DNA from: Pseudomonas sp. CFII64
Lineage (GTDB): Bacteria; Pseudomonadota; Gammaproteobacteria; Pseudomonadales; Pseudomonadaceae
Direction of reading: 5' to 3'
DNA length: 64,000 nucleotides
NCBI RefSeq assembly: GCF_000416235.1
Contig: NZ_ATLO01000005.1
Coordinates: 25,852-89,851 of the forward strand
Part shown: positions 1 through 8,044 of the stretch, one piece after another
Position numbering within the stretch: the first letter of the stretch is position 1
Layout of the letters: the number at the start of each line of letters is the position of its first letter
Notes under the pieces: model-generated
Databases searched by the model: none
The model's input: the letters and a program-made list of their open reading frames with translations, nothing else
Told to the model about the DNA's origin: nothing
Position numbers and translations under genes: made by a program

Positions 1-418
1 CGGCGATGCGTAGCTTGCCGGTGAGCCCCAATTTGGCGTACTGGTCTTTCGAACCACGGGGATTTTCGCCCGTGGAAGGCAGCAAGCCGCTGTTACTGCT
101 GTCGGCACTGGAGTCCAGCTTGATCCCGAACATGCCCAACGCATCGATCCCGAAACCGACGGTGCCTTCTGTGTAGCCCGATTGCAGATTGAGAATGAAA
201 CCCTGAGCCGACTCTTCCCGTTTGGAAGCGCCCTGATCGGTGGACGTGTGCCCGTCACGGAAGTCGCGATTGAAGTAAACAGTGCGCGATTCGACTTTTG
301 CTGTCGTGTCGTCGATGAAGCCGCTTGCTTGAACCTGAGCGGAAAAACCGGCGTACAGAAACAGAGCGCCACAGCCGAGTGAACGGCGCGCCATGATGAA
401 AGGAAATGGGGGACGCAT
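1..418 (-). CDS. OprD-family outer-membrane porin (5' part; runs off the left edge)
   Basis: Partial gene: only the first ~139 codons are in the window. The translation opens with a signal peptide (basic start, then GCGALFLYAGFSAQVQA) followed by SGFIDDTTAKVESRTVYFNRD, the hallmark mature N-terminus of the OprD/OpdK porin family (GFxxDS..L..RNxYFNRDFR). These are 18-strand outer-membrane channels for small nutrients such as basic amino acids or carboxylates. The substrate cannot be told from this part. I chose the ATG at 418 because GGAG lies about 10 bases upstream; an in-frame ATG at 394 has no such site. The family is clear, the subfamily is not. Confidence 0.85.
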   Translation of the reverse strand, partial: MRPPFPFIMARRSLGCGALFLYAGFSAQVQASGFIDDTTAKVESRTVYFNRDFRDGHTSTDQGASKREESAQGFILNLQSGYTEGTVGFGIDALGMFGIKLDSSADSSNSGLLPSTGENPRGSKDQYAKLGLTGKLRIA

Positions 419-687
419 GAAAAAAAGCTCCAACAGTGCAGCGTTCGCGCGAAGCGCAATTAGCCAGATAAATAGCCTTCACCCGGACAACGAATTGGCC
501 GGGATGAAGTAGTGACACGAGGTGAGAAAGGATAATGGCAGAAGGCTTTTGGTCCTTACAGGCGACTTTAGTCTGCAAGTGACCGGTGCTTTTGATGGTG
601 CGCGAGCGCTCTATTCCGGCCGTTTACAGCAGGCAATGAGGGTGTGCGCCGTAGATCTGCACGTGCTGCGCAATCGTCAAACGTCAC
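419..687. other. Intergenic region upstream of the porin gene
   Basis: This gap lies between the porin start and the stop of the next minus-strand gene. It must hold the porin promoter and leader. Short open frames here do not look like real proteins. I could not identify a convincing -35/-10 pair or operator by eye. Confidence 0.4.
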
Positions 688-996
688 TCAGCAGCGAGTA
701 ATCAATCCCTGCCGCGCAATACGCGTCAGGTTCCGAATCATCTCCTCGGCATGTTCGGCATCCGGCGCTTGCAGCACAGCCAGGTCGAATTGATCGTCCT
801 TGAACTCTGCGAGGGATTGCAGGGTGTCGACAAACTGGATCAGGAACGCATGTGGCCCGCCATTGCGCCGTGGCCAGCCATCCAGATAGCGCAGCAATGT
901 CGGCTGATGTGAGCCGCCAAGCAGGATCTTTGGATTTTTACGGGCGAATTGAGTAGCGATGGGGGAGATACGAACAACGGGATGCAGACGGGTCAT
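688..996 (-). CDS. Small conserved-looking hypothetical protein (102 aa)
   Basis: Soluble 102-residue protein with no signal peptide or membrane segment. The C-terminal half (DDQFDLAVLQAPDAEHAEEMIRN, then an LTRIARQGLI ending) resembles the stretch of class I SAM-dependent methyltransferases that runs from strand 4 to strand 5 (FDlv...l..v.RvlkpGG). There is no glycine-rich SAM-binding loop. It may be a shortened methyltransferase-like fold or an unrelated small protein. I chose the ATG at 996 (MTRLHPV); the open frame continues upstream only to a TTG at 1017. Function unknown. Confidence 0.6.
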   Translation of the reverse strand: MTRLHPVVRISPIATQFARKNPKILLGGSHQPTLLRYLDGWPRRNGGPHAFLIQFVDTLQSLAEFKDDQFDLAVLQAPDAEHAEEMIRNLTRIARQGLITRC

Positions 997-1342
997 GATG
1001 TTATGTCTCAGCCTCAATAAATCCGCTGGGCAGCGGTGAGAGGCAACACCGAACCAACGCTTTAGCGGTATTTCGAAGTCCTGAGACTTCTATCGGCAAG
1101 CATCATGCTCACCTGGCGCCCCGCAAGTAGTTGTTTAAATCGGCGCATGAGCAGCATCGTAGAGAAGCCGTCGGCTAATTGTCAAATGCCATCGTTCGGA
1201 GTTTTTCTGCCGGTGTTGTTGATTGGTTGAGTACATATCCATTGCTGCGGTTACAGCGACAACGGATATGCACGCATTCCCCTGCAGGACCGAATTTATC
1301 CGCGAGACAGGTGGAATGCGATCCGAAAAGGTCGGGACTCAA
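997..1342. other. Intergenic region with a short hairpin and a REP-like half-site
   Basis: No gene is supported here. Two items are visible. A perfect hairpin lies at about 1075-1090 (GAAGTC, CTGA, GACTTC) with no T-run, so it is not a classic terminator. At about 1283-1303, GCAGGACCGAATTTATCCGCG resembles one arm of the palindrome at 12088-12179, that is, a single diverged copy of the same repeat family. Confidence 0.45.
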
Positions 1343-1777
1343 TCAGTCACCAATAGCCCGATCCACCGACACCTTGCCCGCACCCTCGATCAATACCGCA
1401 ACAACGCCACCCAACAACGCCAGGGCAAATTCATAACCGTTGTTGGCCATGAACAACCCGTGACTGATATGTACCGAGAAAATCGCCACCACCAGCGTCA
1501 GCGCCAGCACTACAGCAGCCGGACGGGCCAGCAGGCCGATCACCAGGCCCAGGCCGCCGAAGAACTCCGCACTCCCTGACAGCAACGCCATGAGATAACC
1601 CGGAGTCAGACCCAGGCTGGCCATGTATTGCCCGGTGCCTTCCAGGCCATAACCGCCAAATGCGCCAAACAGCTTCTGGCTGCCGTGAGCGATAAAAATG
1701 ATCCCGACCAGGATACGCACGATGGTCAGGCCGTAACCGGCACGGGTAGTGAAAACTGCTTTGATCAGAGGGCTCAT
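1343..1777 (-). CDS. DoxX-family integral membrane protein
   Basis: 144-residue protein with four predicted membrane segments. The first contains the DoxX-family signature LVGIIFIAHGSQKLFGAFGG (helix, then a HGxQKLFG loop), followed by GSAEFFGGLGLVIGLLARPAA in the next pair. DoxX/YphA-like proteins sit in the cytoplasmic membrane and have been linked to thiol stress and oxidative detoxification; the exact role is not known. The ATG at 1777 has GGA at a sensible distance. An ATG three codons upstream (1786) has no usable spacing. It is a single-gene unit with no functional partner nearby. Confidence 0.85.
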   Translation of the reverse strand: MSPLIKAVFTTRAGYGLTIVRILVGIIFIAHGSQKLFGAFGGYGLEGTGQYMASLGLTPGYLMALLSGSAEFFGGLGLVIGLLARPAAVVLALTLVVAIFSVHISHGLFMANNGYEFALALLGGVVAVLIEGAGKVSVDRAIGD

Positions 1778-1873
1778 GCTGTTCATTCCATTAGTGAAGT
1801 AATGGCGCCATCATAATCGTATTTACTCATGTGATAAGCGCATAAAACCCATCATACCTATCAGTTACTTCGA

Positions 1874-3298
1874 TTATTTTCTGACGGTCAGTTTTCCGGG
1901 TCGGGTGTCTTCCAGTGAATCGCGCTCGCGATCAAATGCCAGATAGTATTTGTTCACACTATTAACGTAGCTCACCACGCCCATTCCAGCCTGTTCCATC
2001 GCCACGCGCTCGGTCTGGAAAAACCATTGATCCGGATTCAAGCCGCGCCGCCTGGCCTCGACACGCATACCTTGCACACGCTCCGGGCCAAGGTTGTACG
2101 CGGCCAGGGTAAAGGCCATGCGTTCGCGCTCGTTGAACCTGGGGCCGGCAAAAAACTTGCGGCGGATCAACGCGAGGTATTTGGCACCGGCCTGGACATT
2201 GTTGTCTGCCGTCTGGATATTGCCGACGCCGACCCGCTGCGCCGCCGACGGCGTAATCTGCAGCAGCCCGGTTGCGCCGCCGCTGCCTCTGGCGCCCGGA
2301 TCCAGCGCCGACTCCTTGAACGCCAGAGCCGCCAGATTCAGCCAATCCATGCCCTGAGCGTCTGCATGGCGCTGCAACATCGGGCGCAGTTCTTCCAGAC
2401 GCTGGCGATCCGCGCGGGCCAGCGGGTTGTGGACGCGATACAGATTTTTGTAGGCCTTCTGGAACGCAACGTCCTGATTGGCGGGTGCACGATAGGTCTT
2501 GAGGAAACTGTCGATAGTGGCGTGCAACACCGATGCATCCTGGCGCACGTACCAGTTCATGTCGCTGCCGGTGCTCAGGGTCAACGCCCGGTCGACGCGC
2601 AGTTTCGGCATGACCCGCACCCAGCGCTCGGCAATCGGTTGCTCCACGACCGTCAGGTGAAAGATCCCCGCCTGGACCATTTCCAGCACATCTTCCACCG
2701 CCAGACTCGGGTCGACCCACTCGATCTTCACCGGCGGCAGCTTGCGCAACGCCAGGCGCTGGTTCAATTGATGCACCGCTTCATCGGCGGCGCTGCCCGC
2801 AGAAAGACTCAAGGTACGGCCGGACAATTGCTCCACATGCTTGAAAGCACGCTCGCCCTTGACTCCGATCAGCACCAACGGCACCTGGCTGACGATAGGC
2901 GCGCTGGCCTCAATGCCCTTCACGCCCGTGGCATCGAGCAATTCACCGGGCGCGACCAGATCGCCCTCGCCGCGTCGCAACGCGCTGAGCAACTGAGTCT
3001 TGGCTTTGGGAATGATTTTGAAAGTGATCTGCTGGCCGTCGCGGGAATGACTGTTGAGGTATTTCTCGAACGCCTGGAGTCGGTGATATTCGACGCCGGT
3101 TTCCTCGCCCTTCGCATCGCCGGAACTGTTGCGGCTCTGGTTGACCAGCACACGCAAAACCTTGCTGCTGCGGATAGCGGCCAGATCCCGGACCTGGGTT
3201 TTGTGTTGCACCAGTTGCGGACCAGCCTGACGCGCGCTCGCCGGGAACGGTGCCAAGGCCATCAGAAAAACGACAGGGACAATCAAGGCTCGGATCAT
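1874..3298 (-). CDS. MltF-like lytic transglycosylase with a solute-binding-protein domain
   Basis: 474 residues: signal peptide (1-22, cleaving near ASA-RQ), a family 3 periplasmic-binding domain (about 45-275) and a C-terminal SLT lysozyme-like domain (about 305-470). The catalytic glutamate is visible in ALAFKESALDPGARG (E329), followed by the ATGLLQITPSAA substrate-groove motif and AAYNLGPERV. The architecture matches MltF (cleavage of peptidoglycan glycan strands, controlled by the binding domain). It lacks an obvious lipobox or N-terminal membrane anchor, so it is probably a soluble periplasmic paralogue rather than the housekeeping MltF. It is divergent from tatD across a 190-bp gap. 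Confidence 0.85.
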   Translation of the reverse strand: MIRALIVPVVFLMALAPFPASARQAGPQLVQHKTQVRDLAAIRSSKVLRVLVNQSRNSSGDAKGEETGVEYHRLQAFEKYLNSHSRDGQQITFKIIPKAKTQLLSALRRGEGDLVAPGELLDATGVKGIEASAPIVSQVPLVLIGVKGERAFKHVEQLSGRTLSLSAGSAADEAVHQLNQRLALRKLPPVKIEWVDPSLAVEDVLEMVQAGIFHLTVVEQPIAERWVRVMPKLRVDRALTLSTGSDMNWYVRQDASVLHATIDSFLKTYRAPANQDVAFQKAYKNLYRVHNPLARADRQRLEELRPMLQRHADAQGMDWLNLAALAFKESALDPGARGSGGATGLLQITPSAAQRVGVGNIQTADNNVQAGAKYLALIRRKFFAGPRFNERERMAFTLAAYNLGPERVQGMRVEARRRGLNPDQWFFQTERVAMEQAGMGVVSYVNSVNKYYLAFDRERDSLEDTRPGKLTVRK

Positions 3299-3488
3299 TC
3301 ACTCTCCAGGGAAATGCCGGTCGAAAAGCACGAAACAACAGGGGAATTGCAGGCACGGGTTAGGCGCGACTGCTCTTGAATCGATCAACCTGACTGAGCA
3401 ACAGCACTCAACCAGTTGAAATATCTAGGTTTTATTATTAGCCACGAAGCTCTGATATCCTCAGCGGTCTCCGGCTTGAGGTAGCACC

Positions 3489-4307
3489 ATGCAACTCATC
3501 GACATCGGCGTCAATCTGACAAATCCCAGCTTCGCCTCGCAACGACAGGCGGTTCTCGATCGCGCCTATGCTGCGGGCGTCTGCCAACTGGTCGTGACCG
3601 GCACCAGCATCGAAGGCAGCGAACAGGCTTTGCAGCTCTGCCACGAACTGGATGAGGATGCCCGGCACCTGTTCAGCACTGCGGGAATTCATCCCCATTC
3701 AGCGAGCGATTGGACCACCGATACCGAGCAACAGTTGCGTGCCCTGCTCAAAGAAGATCGCGTGCGCGCGGTTGGCGAATGCGGCCTGGATTTCAATCGG
3801 GACTTTTCGCCACGCCCGCAGCAGGAAAAAGTCCTGGAGGCGCATCTGGCGCTGGCCGTGGAATTGCAATTGCCGGTATTTCTTCACGAACGCGACGCCA
3901 GCCAGCGTCTGCTGGAAATCCTGCGTGACTATCGCGACCGTCTGCCCGCCGCAGTCGTGCACTGTTTTACCGGCGAACAGCGGGCCTTGTTCAGTTATCT
4001 GGATCTGGATCTGCACATCGGCATCACCGGCTGGATCTGCGATGAACGGCGTGGCACGCACCTGCATCCGCTGGTCCGCGACATTTCCCGTGGCCGCTTG
4101 ATGCTGGAAAGCGATGCGCCCTATCTGCTGCCGCGTACCTTGCGACCCAAGCCGAAAAACGGCCGCAACGAGCCGGCCTATCTGCCCGAAGTGTTACGCG
4201 AAGTGGCCCTGCATCGGGGTGAAACCGAGGAAGATCTGGCCGCACACAGCAGCCGCTGCGCACGCAGCTTTTTCGACTTGCCCCAGCTTGCGGACGCTCA
4301 CGTCTAA
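3489..4307 (+). CDS. tatD: TatD-family metal-dependent DNase
   Basis: 272 residues with the TIM-barrel TatD fold. It starts [12 protein letters not shown], as in true TatD, where the usual HxH is replaced by DIGVNL. Other hallmarks are [60 protein letters not shown] and RNEPAYLP. The family acts as a 3'-5' exonuclease on DNA and RNA and in DNA repair. The last motifs are those of TatD rather than of the YcfH or YjjV paralogues. It is not next to tatABC here. The ATG follows a short gap of about 190 bp shared with the divergent transglycosylase gene. Confidence 0.93.
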   Translation: MQLIDIGVNLTNPSFASQRQAVLDRAYAAGVCQLVVTGTSIEGSEQALQLCHELDEDARHLFSTAGIHPHSASDWTTDTEQQLRALLKEDRVRAVGECGLDFNRDFSPRPQQEKVLEAHLALAVELQLPVFLHERDASQRLLEILRDYRDRLPAAVVHCFTGEQRALFSYLDLDLHIGITGWICDERRGTHLHPLVRDISRGRLMLESDAPYLLPRTLRPKPKNGRNEPAYLPEVLREVALHRGETEEDLAAHSSRCARSFFDLPQLADAHV

Positions 4308-4405
4308 CGTGCGCTTGACCCAAATCAACATATTCTCTGATCATTGGCCCATCATGGTGGCACCTTGCCGCACGTCTACCCACGACTAACCAAAGAAGAC
4401 CTCTT

Positions 4406-5887
4406 ATGGGCACCTGGCTTAGCAATCTTTCGCTGAAGTACAAGTTCTGGGCCGTGAACGCGGTCGCCTTCATTACCACGCTGTTGCTGGTGATCTATGC
4501 CTCGCAACTCGAACAACAGGCACGCGTCGATGGCGCTCGTCAGTCCGCCCAGGCGCAAGCGCGACTGATCGGTTCGTGGCCTGCCGGGCAAGCGGTTCCC
4601 GCTGGCAATGAGGTGCTGGTGTTCCCTCAGGGTCAAACGCCGAAGTTCAAGGAGCAGTCATTGCCGCAACTGGCCAGCGGCACTGGCTGGGTCGAGCTGA
4701 ACCTGCAAACGTCCACCGATGACAACACGCTGATCGGCGCTCAGGTCGTGGCGCGTGCCGACGGCCAGCGCGTTGCGATCCTGGCCTTCGCGCCAAGCGT
4801 GACGCAAGTTCTGCAAGCCCGCTTCGTCAACTACGCCGTTGCCGTATTCGTGCTGATGCTGGCCATGCTCTGCGCATCGCAATTACTGATTCGCTTCCTG
4901 CTCAGTCAGCTCAACACGCTCAAGGATGTGATGCTGCACGTCGAGAAAAGCGGCGATCTGTCGGCCCGAGTGCCGCTGACTGGCGATGATGAAGTGGGCC
5001 AGATGGCCAAGGCGTTCAACGCGATGCAGGCCGGTTATCAGCGCGTGGTCAACATTGTCGCCCAGACCGCTGCACGTCTGGATCAGGGCGCTGCGCATCT
5101 GGCGGCGGGCATGAATGACGTGCGCCACGGCATGCTCGGCCAGCAGAGCGAAACCGATCAGGTTGCCACCGCGATCAACGAGATGTCCGCCACCGTTTAT
5201 CACATTGCCCAACACGCCAGTACCACGCGTGACCAGTCACAGACTGCCGACACCCTGGCCGGCGGCGGCAAGGCCGTGGTCGAGCGCGTTCAATTGTCCA
5301 TCGCGGGTTTGTCCACCGGCGTGCAGCAAACCGCCGAGATGATCCAGCGCCTGGCCGAAGACAGCCAGAAAATCAACGGCGTGGTCGGCGTGATTCACAG
5401 CATTGCCGAACAGACCAACCTGTTGGCGCTCAACGCGGCTATCGAGGCCGCACGGGCCGGTGAAATGGGCCGTGGCTTCGCCGTCGTGGCCGATGAAGTG
5501 CGCAACCTGGCCAAGCGGGTGCAGTCCTCCACCGACGAAATCACCACCATGGTTTCCGCGCTGCAGGCCGGAACTCGCGACGCAGTGGATTTCATGCAGG
5601 ACAGCTCGTTCAAGGCCGACGAGTGTGTGCAACAGGCTCAGGAAGCTGGCGATGCACTCGCCGCTATCGCCGGTGCGGTTGCACAGATGCGCGAGAGCAA
5701 CACGCAGATCGCCGTCGCCGCGCAGCAGCAAAGTCAGGTTGCCGAAGACATGAATCGCGCCGTGGTCAGCATTCGTGATGTGACGGAACGCACCGTGAAC
5801 CAGACCGTGGATTCTGCCACCACCAGCGGCGAGCTTGCGACTCTGGCCGGAGAGCTGAGCAAGGCCATCGGTCAACTCAAGCTGTAA
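4406..5887 (+). CDS. Methyl-accepting chemotaxis protein
   Basis: 493-residue chemoreceptor. TM1 is about residues 11-30 ([20 protein letters not shown]). A small periplasmic sensing region (about 31-135) follows, then TM2 (about 138-165), a HAMP domain ([23 protein letters not shown]) and a long coiled-coil signalling domain with the conserved hairpin tip [20 protein letters not shown] and [15 protein letters not shown]. It relays ligand binding to CheA/CheW. The ligand domain is only about 100 residues and shows no motif I recognise, so the ligand is unknown. No C-terminal CheR-docking pentapeptide is visible. Monocistronic by context. Confidence 0.93.
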   Translation: MGTWLSNLSLKYKFWAVNAVAFITTLLLVIYASQLEQQARVDGARQSAQAQARLIGSWPAGQAVPAGNEVLVFPQGQTPKFKEQSLPQLASGTGWVELNLQTSTDDNTLIGAQVVARADGQRVAILAFAPSVTQVLQARFVNYAVAVFVLMLAMLCASQLLIRFLLSQLNTLKDVMLHVEKSGDLSARVPLTGDDEVGQMAKAFNAMQAGYQRVVNIVAQTAARLDQGAAHLAAGMNDVRHGMLGQQSETDQVATAINEMSATVYHIAQHASTTRDQSQTADTLAGGGKAVVERVQLSIAGLSTGVQQTAEMIQRLAEDSQKINGVVGVIHSIAEQTNLLALNAAIEAARAGEMGRGFAVVADEVRNLAKRVQSSTDEITTMVSALQAGTRDAVDFMQDSSFKADECVQQAQEAGDALAAIAGAVAQMRESNTQIAVAAQQQSQVAEDMNRAVVSIRDVTERTVNQTVDSATTSGELATLAGELSKAIGQLKL

Positions 5888-5991
5888 CGGCAACGGCCCT
5901 ATTGCACCGATAGTCAGGCTTGATTCGCGGCCTTCACGAGTCAGGCCTACTCTTCAGGTATCGATTTGATGCAGTGAAGAGGACAGCAGTA

Positions 5992-6207
5992 ATGGCCAAG
6001 CGATTAACCAATCTCCACATGTGGTCATGGCACGCCGACAATCATCGTCCTCCGGCCAACTTCGTATTGAATGTCATCGCGCGACCGCTGTTTATCGTCG
6101 CGGCGCTGCTGATCTTCGACGGCCTGATTTCCTGCAGCTTTTCATCGCTGGCAATTGGCGTGATCGGCTTGATTGCGGGCCTGGGGATTCAGCGGCACGG
6201 GCAGTAA
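5992..6207 (+). CDS. Small hypothetical inner-membrane protein (71 aa)
   Basis: 71 residues: a short polar N-terminus (MAKRLTNLHMWSWHADNHRPP), then two adjacent hydrophobic segments (about 26-45 VIARPLFIVAALLIFDGLI and 50-66 LAIGVIGLIAGLGI). I chose the ATG at 5992 because GAGGA lies just upstream; an open frame continues further up without one. No function recognised. It follows the chemoreceptor by about 100 bp on the same strand but shows no link to it. Confidence 0.65.
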   Translation: MAKRLTNLHMWSWHADNHRPPANFVLNVIARPLFIVAALLIFDGLISCSFSSLAIGVIGLIAGLGIQRHGQ

Positions 6208-6213
6208 GCCCCG

Positions 6214-6239
6214 CTGGAGCGAGGCTTGCCCGCGAAGGC
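6214..6239. repeat. Single REP element (GGAGCGAGGCTTGCCCGCG family)
   Basis: TGGAGCGAGGCTTGCCCGCG followed by AAGGC, the same core as the paired element at 31086-31179 and the single copies at 17865 and 44208. It stands between the small membrane protein and the convergent thioesterase gene. A diverged half-site of another family (CCCGGATAAATCCGGTCCTA) follows at about 6284-6303. Confidence 0.75.
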
Positions 6240-6335
6240 ATTTTGTCAGGCGAAATATTTGCTGCACATGCGCCGACGCCTTCCCGGATAAATCCGGTCC
6301 TACAGAATCGCGTCGTTTTCGGGGTTGTGCGTCTC

Positions 6336-7130
6336 CTACCCAAATACCGTCACCGTCTGCCGACTGATCGCTATCAATTCTCCGGCGGGCGACCAGAGCA
6401 TTGCGGCCGTGTGGCCGTAGCCGTCGCGGGCGTGTTCGATCACGGCGCGATACGTGCACCAGTCATGGATGCTCAGCTGCGGTAGCGGCTGGACGAATTC
6501 GATGGTCCAGGTCAGCGAACTGCCCGGGGCAGGTTTGCTCAAGTGCGGCAGCAGCGCTGGCGGCCAGGTGTCGACCAACGCCAGCAGATGGGCTTCGGTA
6601 AGCCGTCCGTCCTCGACTTCGCGAAAGCGTACATAACCGCCGATGGCAGGCGAAGGCGTATTGCTGAATGGCATCCCGCCCAGGCCCCAGCGGATATCCA
6701 TGAAACGCAGATACTCGGGCATCACGCCGCTGATAAACGGCATCTGTGTGCATTGTTCAAAAGGTTTGAGGCTCGGTGCCGGATCGGCTTGCACGGCAAT
6801 CACCGACTCGCGCGGCGCACCGAAGCTGCCTTGCATCAGCGTCATGACCTGACCGTTTTGCATGGCGCGGCCCAGCACCTGGCTGACCGCCTTGCCTTCA
6901 CGCAGGACTTCGACTTCGAACGAAATCGGCACATCCGGCTCCGCAGGCCCGACGAAGGTGATTGCCAGGGAGCGCACTGGCCGGTCTTGCGGGACCTTCG
7001 CGCGCATGGCCTCGTATTGCAACGCGGCCATCAAGCCACCAAAACATGCCCTTCCCTGCCCCCATTCGGCCGGAATCGAGACCGACAGCGGGTTATCGTT
7101 GACTGCGTTGACCAACCCGGAAAAGTTCAT
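6336..7130 (-). CDS. TesB-like acyl-CoA thioesterase family protein
   Basis: 264-residue double-hotdog protein. The N-terminal half carries RACFGGLMAALQYEAM and VRSLAITFVGPAEPDVPISFEVEVLREG; the C-terminal half carries SLTWTIEFVQPLPQ and YRAVIEHARDGYGHTAAMLWSPAGELIAISRQT, the typical end of TesB/FadM-like thioesterases (thioesterase-like superfamily). It probably hydrolyses acyl-CoA in the cytoplasm; the chain length is unknown. I chose the ATG at 7130 (MNFSGLV) over an upstream in-frame one at 7139 because it fits the domain start. Stand-alone minus-strand gene. Confidence 0.85.
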   Translation of the reverse strand: MNFSGLVNAVNDNPLSVSIPAEWGQGRACFGGLMAALQYEAMRAKVPQDRPVRSLAITFVGPAEPDVPISFEVEVLREGKAVSQVLGRAMQNGQVMTLMQGSFGAPRESVIAVQADPAPSLKPFEQCTQMPFISGVMPEYLRFMDIRWGLGGMPFSNTPSPAIGGYVRFREVEDGRLTEAHLLALVDTWPPALLPHLSKPAPGSSLTWTIEFVQPLPQLSIHDWCTYRAVIEHARDGYGHTAAMLWSPAGELIAISRQTVTVFG

Positions 7131-7252
7131 GCACACCACCAGAAAATGAAGGATCTAAAATCTGCAACGATCTTAACCAGCAGTTGATCGGCATGCAGGC
7201 TCCATATCCGCCATTTCTGCGGGGTGATTGCAAAAGGTCACTAAACAGTGGT

Positions 7253-8026
7253 TCAAGACTTGCCGTTGAAGCACGCCTTTGCGAGACGCTTGAGTGATAC
7301 GTCAGCTTTTTTCTCTGCGCGCACGATGCCCAGATGCCAACCGGCAATGCAGGGTGCCAGATCCCGTTGCTGCCCGGCCTGCGCCAGCCATTGCAGGTGA
7401 TCGTGCCAGTTACCCAATGTCCCTTGGGCCTCTTTCAGGCGCGCCTGAGTCTTGGCCGATTGATGACTGAGTTGCGGATAAGCTTCAGCGGCATAGCGCA
7501 CCCGTTTTATCAGCAAACGCAGACGATGTCGGTCATGGGCAGGATCGGCCATGGCTTCGCTGAGCTTTTTCCATTGTTTGTCCATGCGTTTTTCGATGCT
7601 CTGGCGCAAACCACGCAACAGTTTCTGGCGCTGCTGAACGCGAATGAAACACGGAAATTGATCGAGCATGCCAAACAACCGGTTGAGCTCCGTCGATTGC
7701 GCCACGCGCTGATACGCCTGGCCGACTTGATCGGTACGCCAGCGCGCCGCTTCGTCCATGCCCAGTTCGGCGAGGTGGGCGGCCAGCACCTCCATGTCCC
7801 GCAGCGGCGTGGTCAATTGGCCGACCGCTTGGGCCGCCTCTTCCAGCTGCTCGACACCCGACAGCCCGCGCAACGGCCGCAGCAGGCTGCGCAGCCGACG
7901 TACCGTGGTGCGCAAATCGTGCAGCGCTTCGCTGTCGGTGGAAGCCGTGAGTCGTGCATGGCAGGCAAGCAGTTTGATGTCGAGGGTTAAAATCTCTGCG
8001 ACCAGATGGTCGACCATCGATGACAT
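7253..8026 (-). CDS. CHAD domain-containing protein
   Basis: 257-residue, all-helical protein rich in basic residues and conserved histidines (LHDLRTTVRRLRSLLRPLRG, ARWRTDQVG, RHRLRLLIKRVRYAAEAYPQ). This is the CHAD fold, which binds inorganic polyphosphate through its basic groove and is often linked to CYTH/triphosphate-tunnel enzymes, none of which is nearby. The ATG at 8026 is preceded by AAGGAT and lies only 18 bp after the tgpA stop, so it is probably the last gene of the moxR-DUF58-tgpA operon. Confidence 0.88.
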   Translation of the reverse strand: MSSMVDHLVAEILTLDIKLLACHARLTASTDSEALHDLRTTVRRLRSLLRPLRGLSGVEQLEEAAQAVGQLTTPLRDMEVLAAHLAELGMDEAARWRTDQVGQAYQRVAQSTELNRLFGMLDQFPCFIRVQQRQKLLRGLRQSIEKRMDKQWKKLSEAMADPAHDRHRLRLLIKRVRYAAEAYPQLSHQSAKTQARLKEAQGTLGNWHDHLQWLAQAGQQRDLAPCIAGWHLGIVRAEKKADVSLKRLAKACFNGKS

Positions 8027-8044
8027 ATCTTGATCCTTATTCGG

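Noticed and set aside
2027..3379. Plus-strand open frame of 450 codons
   Set aside because: It is antisense to the MltF-like gene, has no ribosome-binding site or family motif, and its composition (many Arg, His and Gln) is typical of a mirrored high-GC gene.
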